Source: Bacteroidales bacterium (lineage in GTDB: Bacteria > Bacteroidota > Bacteroidia > Bacteroidales > P3). From it: a DNA stretch of 64,000 nt. Of this stretch, positions 60,997 through 64,000 are shown piece after piece. The DNA is taken from positions 116,744 through 180,743 of the forward strand of contig JAFVBA010000013.1 of the NCBI GenBank assembly GCA_017480245.1, in the 5' to 3' direction. The position numbers and the translations under genes are program-made. A model generated the notes under the pieces. The model searched no databases. It saw only the letters and a list, made by a program, of their open reading frames with translations, and was not told the origin of the DNA. The first letter of the stretch is position 1. Each line of letters opens with the position of its first letter.

Positions 60997-62067
60997 CTAT
61001 TTCAGATATGTATTAAAAAACTGTTCAATCTTAGCAAAAGGAATTTTTTGTATATTATCATACAAATCACAATGCGTTGCGTCAGGAATAATCATAAGTT
61101 CTTTATTCTCTCCCTGCAATTTACTAAATGCAGTCTCGCCCATATAACGACTGTGTGCCTTTTCACCGTGAATAATTAAGACAGCACTGCGTATTTCCGA
61201 AGCATAATCCATCAAAGTAAAGTTCATATAAGACATAGTTCCGATTTTGTTCCAACCTTCATTGGAGTTAAGGCTTCGGGAGTGGTATCCGCGTTTGGTT
61301 TTGTAGTAATCGTAATAGTCTTTTACGAATTGAGGAGCATCGTCAGGCAAAGGGTCTATCACACCTCCCGCTCTGTCGTAACTACCTGCCTTAAAATCTT
61401 TGGTACGTTGCTCATTAAAGGTTTTTCTTGCCTGATAACGTTTCTCAGGTGAGTCGTCAGCATCAAAATATCCCTTTGCAGCAACACGGCTCATATCATA
61501 CATAGTACTAACCAACGTTGCTTTAATACGAGTGTCCATTGCAGCGGCGTTAATTGCCAATCCGCCCCAACCGCATATACCAATAATTCCTATCTTTTCG
61601 CTATCCACACTGTCAAGGTTGGATAAGAAATCAACGGCAGCAGAAAAATCTTCCGTGTTTATATCCGGCGATGCCATATAACGGGGAGTGCCTGAACTCT
61701 CTCCTGTAAATGACGGGTCAAATGCTATGGTTAAGAAACCCTTTTCTGCCATCACCTGAGCGTAAAGTCCTGAAGATTGTTCTTTTACTGCACCGAAAGG
61801 ACCGCAAACGGCAATAGCAGCCATCTTTCCTTGATGTTCTTTTGGTGAATACATATCTGCCGCCAACGTTATACCGTAACGGTTTTTGAAAGTTACTTTT
61901 GTGTGATTTACCTTATCACTTCGAGGGAACACTTTGTCCCAATCCTGTACTAATTCCATATTCTCTGTATTTTTATCGTTCTTTTCTTTTTCCGAATTCT
62001 TATTTTGGCAACAGGAAAACACAATTGAAGTTACCAACATCGCTATTACAAAAATTTTCTTTTTCAT
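60997..62067 (-). CDS. Alpha/beta-hydrolase lipoprotein
   Basis: 356 residues from the ATG at 62067; an upstream in-frame ATG overlaps the preceding gene and spoils the signal. A lipoprotein signal ends near the Cys pair in IVFSCCQNK. The hydrolase fold shows a nucleophile elbow GICGWGG with Cys in place of Ser (dienelactone-hydrolase-like), and the active His is in PDATHCDLYD near the C-terminus. Similar secreted hydrolases are common next to cyclophilin-like and acetyltransferase genes in Bacteroidales. Substrate unknown. An AAAGGAGG sequence lies 26 bases upstream, too far to be its ribosome-binding site. Confidence 0.82.
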   Translation of the reverse strand: MKKKIFVIAMLVTSIVFSCCQNKNSEKEKNDKNTENMELVQDWDKVFPRSDKVNHTKVTFKNRYGITLAADMYSPKEHQGKMAAIAVCGPFGAVKEQSSGLYAQVMAEKGFLTIAFDPSFTGESSGTPRYMASPDINTEDFSAAVDFLSNLDSVDSEKIGIIGICGWGGLAINAAAMDTRIKATLVSTMYDMSRVAAKGYFDADDSPEKRYQARKTFNEQRTKDFKAGSYDRAGGVIDPLPDDAPQFVKDYYDYYKTKRGYHSRSLNSNEGWNKIGTMSYMNFTLMDYASEIRSAVLIIHGEKAHSRYMGETAFSKLQGENKELMIIPDATHCDLYDNIQKIPFAKIEQFFNTYLK

Positions 62068-62098
62068 TTCTTTAAACCTTATTTGATTATAACCTCCT

Positions 62099-62626
62099 TT
62101 ATTCAAATTTTACCGTAATATTTCCTTTTCCTAAACTTTCCTCTAATGAATCCGTGTTATTAATATGTCCTATCTTTGTGTAAGAATAAGACGAGGAGAA
62201 AGTTTTGTAGAATATTACCAAACAATTTTTGCCGAACAACATAATATCACCTTTGTTTATCGTACCGGGTTTATAACTTGCGGTCGGCAAATCCGAAGAA
62301 AGATAAACATATTTCTCATTGCCGTTAAGTTCCTGCATATTTACCTCCATAGGCAATAATTTCATTAACTCTTTTACGGTTTGCGAATCTTCCAAATCGG
62401 CATTAAACTTTTTGTCTGCTATTGACAGTGTCATTGTTTGCGACTTTACCGTGTCATTATCATTATTATCCGAACTTGATGTTGCACCCGTTACGGTGTC
62501 TGTTGATGTTTCGGTCGGGGTTTGCGTGTTTGACAAATTATTGTCATCCTTTCCGTCATCATCATTGCAACCTACGGCAATACAACAACTTAAAAATACC
62601 GCTAAGGCAAAAAACATTCTTTTCAT
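62099..62626 (-). CDS. Cyclophilin-like-fold lipoprotein
   Basis: 175 residues from the ATG at 62626; an in-frame TTG at 62638 is less likely. A lipoprotein signal with Cys in AVGCNDD (about residue 20) is followed by an Asp/Thr/Ser-rich linker (about 21-62) and a cyclophilin-like domain (about 65-175) with FNADLEDSQTVKELMKLLP and GDIMLFGKNCLVIFYKTF. The family has the fold but usually not the prolyl isomerase residues. It starts the operon that continues with the hydrolase and acetyltransferase. Confidence 0.82.
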   Translation of the reverse strand: MKRMFFALAVFLSCCIAVGCNDDDGKDDNNLSNTQTPTETSTDTVTGATSSSDNNDNDTVKSQTMTLSIADKKFNADLEDSQTVKELMKLLPMEVNMQELNGNEKYVYLSSDLPTASYKPGTINKGDIMLFGKNCLVIFYKTFSSSYSYTKIGHINNTDSLEESLGKGNITVKFE

Positions 62627-62726
62627 CTCTCTTTTCAATTGTATAAAACACTAATTTAATCGGTTGCAAAATTACAAAAATATATTATAATCAAAAATAC
62701 CAATATTACATTGCGGAAATATTGTT

Positions 62727-62856
62727 GCAATATCAAGAAATAATTTTGAAAAACCTATGTTTTTTAAACAAAAAACCATGGTTTTTGAGTTAAAAAACAT
62801 AGGTTTTTTGAATAAAATACATAGGTTTTTCAAAATTAATATCAAAAAAGAATTTC
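62727..62856. repeat. Mirror-symmetric intergenic element 8 (22-bp units)
   Basis: Four palindrome-like units of A-run, CCTATG, CCATGG, CATAGG or CATAGG, T-run have centres at 62756.5, 62778.5, 62800.5 and 62822.5, 22 bp apart. The axis is at 62789.5. Flanking TTTTGAA and TTCAAAA units at 62748 and 62831 are placed symmetrically. Another TTGCAAT unit lies 21 bp further left (62727) and a shifted counterpart near 62856. It is between two minus-strand genes. Confidence 0.8.
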
Positions 62857-62927
62857 AAATAATGCTATATTGATTAAAAATAATGCGTTTTTGGTTGAAT
62901 CAAGACTGAAAACAAAACAATATTTTA

Positions 62928-63659
62928 TCAATCCTTTTCTGCAACAAATAGTAACCAATTGGTTTGATAGCGTGTATTCTGTTTCAAAGGTCCTATAACA
63001 GTTTTTTCTCCGCTTTGTGAAATAAAAAATCCCTCACTCCACGTTCCCATATCCATATATATCGCCTCGGTATAACCGCATTCTATCATCATATCCGTAA
63101 AATCTCCGATATTCATCCTATTTAACGATTCTACAACGCACGCCTTACCGTTTTTCTGTGCCAATGCCCTGCGGAATGTAGGTTTTTGTTTGCCGAATAT
63201 TGTACATTCCACTTTTTTACCGTTATTTATCAAAAGCATTTGCTGAAAATAACACGTGTTCTCGCTTTGCAAGGCGTTGTAATAATACATCGATGAATCA
63301 TCTATACTTCCTATATAAATATTTTTGCCGTTTATCGTACATAATCCCGTTTCCTTTTCGGTAGGATTCTCAATTATTGTGTCATTTCCTACAAACCGCC
63401 CGACTATTTCCTTATAATTTTTGGCAGTAAATGCAGCCGGCACCGCAAATAATATATCCGAGTTATTGGTATCGGGACGTGTTGCCGTTAAATCAAAACA
63501 ACAATTGACGGGAGTATAAACAATAAGAGAGAAATCGGAAGTATCTTTTTTAATAGGAATAGTATCCGCTTTGCAATAAGAAAGTTTTGGGGTATTCTGT
63601 GCATTAACAGAAACAGCACATAACAATAGTATTACCAGAAGTATTTTTATTTTTCCCAT
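62928..63659 (-). CDS. Secreted phosphodiester glycosidase-like (NAGPA-type) protein
   Basis: 243 residues with a signal peptide (about 1-20, ending SVNAQ). The C-terminal half resembles the NAGPA/phosphodiester-glycosidase domain: RRALAQKNGKACVVES, FTDMMIECGYTEAIYMDMGTWSEGFF. In place of the usual LDGG-S turn there is MDMGTWSEG, so activity is uncertain. The N-terminal half is beta-rich and not recognised. Similar secreted proteins in Bacteroidota are of unknown function. It is a single gene followed by a symmetric repeat. Confidence 0.65.
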   Translation of the reverse strand: MGKIKILLVILLLCAVSVNAQNTPKLSYCKADTIPIKKDTSDFSLIVYTPVNCCFDLTATRPDTNNSDILFAVPAAFTAKNYKEIVGRFVGNDTIIENPTEKETGLCTINGKNIYIGSIDDSSMYYYNALQSENTCYFQQMLLINNGKKVECTIFGKQKPTFRRALAQKNGKACVVESLNRMNIGDFTDMMIECGYTEAIYMDMGTWSEGFFISQSGEKTVIGPLKQNTRYQTNWLLFVAEKD

Positions 63660-63761
63660 CTTACAAGTCTTTGTTTGAGTTAATAAATTTCTTTGCGTTA
63701 TTTATCAAAATATTTGCATCAATTCCAATGTCTTCACCCCATTAACGCAACATGGTAAAAT

Positions 63762-63816
63762 AAATTGCGTGATTAGTAAATTGTTGTCTGACAAAAATTC
63801 ACTAATCACGCAATTT
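63762..63816. repeat. Mirror-symmetric intergenic element 9 (21-bp units)
   Basis: A perfect 16-bp stem (AAATTGCGTGATTAGT at 63762-63777 and its complement at 63801-63816) has a loop holding the palindrome TTGTCTGACAA centred at 63789. The GC-rich cores centre at 63768 and 63810, each 21 bp from the middle. It is the smallest member, between the NAGPA-like gene and the rightmost plus-strand signals. Confidence 0.7.
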
Positions 63817-63912
63817 AATTTCATAATTTCCACTCTTTCTTATTCAACTATTAGTTTTCGGCATAATGGTCAAAATCGTAGGCTAAAAAGGGGGTTAAAT
63901 TATTAATTTACT

Positions 63913-63920
63913 TATCTTTG
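63913..63920 (+). promoter_or_regulatory. Probable -7 element before the right-edge gene
   Basis: TATCTTTG matches TAnnTTTG and lies inside the palindrome ATCTTTGCAAAGAT. The only plus-strand ATG downstream is at 63942. No -33 element is seen. Confidence 0.4.
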
Positions 63921-63941
63921 CAAAGATTTTTTAGCTGCGGT

Positions 63942-64000
63942 ATGAAAAAAAGTGTAAATTCTGTGGTTCGTGCCACATAAAAAGAACGGAAAAATTAGAG
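63942..64000 (+). mobile_element. Possible start of a transposase gene, frame-disrupted, cut by the window edge
   Basis: The ATG at 63942 is open for only 12 codons. If one A is added to the run of seven at 63945-63951 and one to the run of five at 63979-63983, the frame reads CKFCGSCHIKKNGKIR after three Lys. This matches the N-terminal zinc ribbon of IS transposases (C-x-x-C-G-S-x-H-x-x-K-N-G-K). Without edits the frames are broken. No terminal inverted repeat could be checked because the element leaves the window. Confidence 0.35.

Overview
The window looks like chromosome of an anaerobic, AT-rich member of the Bacteroidota, most likely Bacteroidales. The evidence is phylum-specific: T9SS sorting domains (type A at the C-termini of the proteins ending at 573 and 56372, type B on the protein at 20217-22724), the gliding/secretion lipoprotein GldD, DUF5606, DUF4837 and DUF4301 proteins, a Bacteroidota-type TraR/DksA protein with a degenerate zinc finger, a class A2 beta-lactamase, and promoters of the TTTG-N19-TAnnTTTG type. 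No rRNA, tRNA or CRISPR array was seen.

Layout. 1-4.6 kb: tail of a T9SS adhesin, a secreted transglutaminase-like protein, NhaD Na+/H+ antiporter and a class A beta-lactamase. 4.7-9 kb: an amidohydrolase fused to an ABM domain, a radical SAM/SPASM enzyme directly preceded by a 53-codon Cys/Gly-repeat precursor-like peptide (a probable RiPP pair), an HxlR regulator and a quinone-oxidoreductase-like dehydrogenase. 9-24 kb: C39-like lipoprotein, outer-membrane barrel plus large TPR protein, the three-gene fumarate reductase, BirA, a T9SS type B protein and GldD. 24-33 kb: S4 protein, POT peptide transporter, NAD(P)H-hydrate dehydratase, a higA remnant, TrmN, an ExbB/ExbD operon and dksA-like/lspA/CorC-like genes. 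33-43 kb: RuvC with a likely type IIG restriction-modification enzyme, RsmI, YebC, TrpS, GlmS and DUF4301. 43-54 kb: an M23/LysM endopeptidase, a YD-repeat-like lipoprotein, a five-gene methylmalonyl-CoA epimerase/decarboxylase operon, DUF4837 and SulP. 54-64 kb: subtilisin-like T9SS protease, GcvH, VanZ, a HhH protein, two hexapeptide acetyltransferases flanking a DUF4143 ATPase, a hydrolase/cyclophilin-like lipoprotein pair, a NAGPA-like protein and, at the right edge, what may be the start of a transposase.

Physiology. Fumarate reductase (15.7-19.3 kb), methylmalonyl-CoA epimerase and the Na+-pumping methylmalonyl-CoA decarboxylase (46.1-50.7 kb) form much of the fumarate-succinate-propionate route. 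BirA would biotinylate the decarboxylase carrier, and NhaD could exchange the Na+ gradient for protons. GldD and three T9SS-sorted proteins point to an active type IX secretion system.

The most unusual feature is a set of nine intergenic elements (9058-9246, 15346-15534, 23472-23552, 33292-33500, 39579-39697, 44757-44843, 53847-54055, 62727-62856, 63762-63816). Each is mirror-symmetric about one axis and built from short palindromic units spaced 21 or 22 bp apart, that is, two helical turns. Their sequences differ between subfamilies but the spacing and symmetry are shared. Six lie between divergent genes, so they are not simply terminators. I do not recognise them as any named repeat family. 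The RiPP-like pair at 6161-7345 is the second most interesting item.
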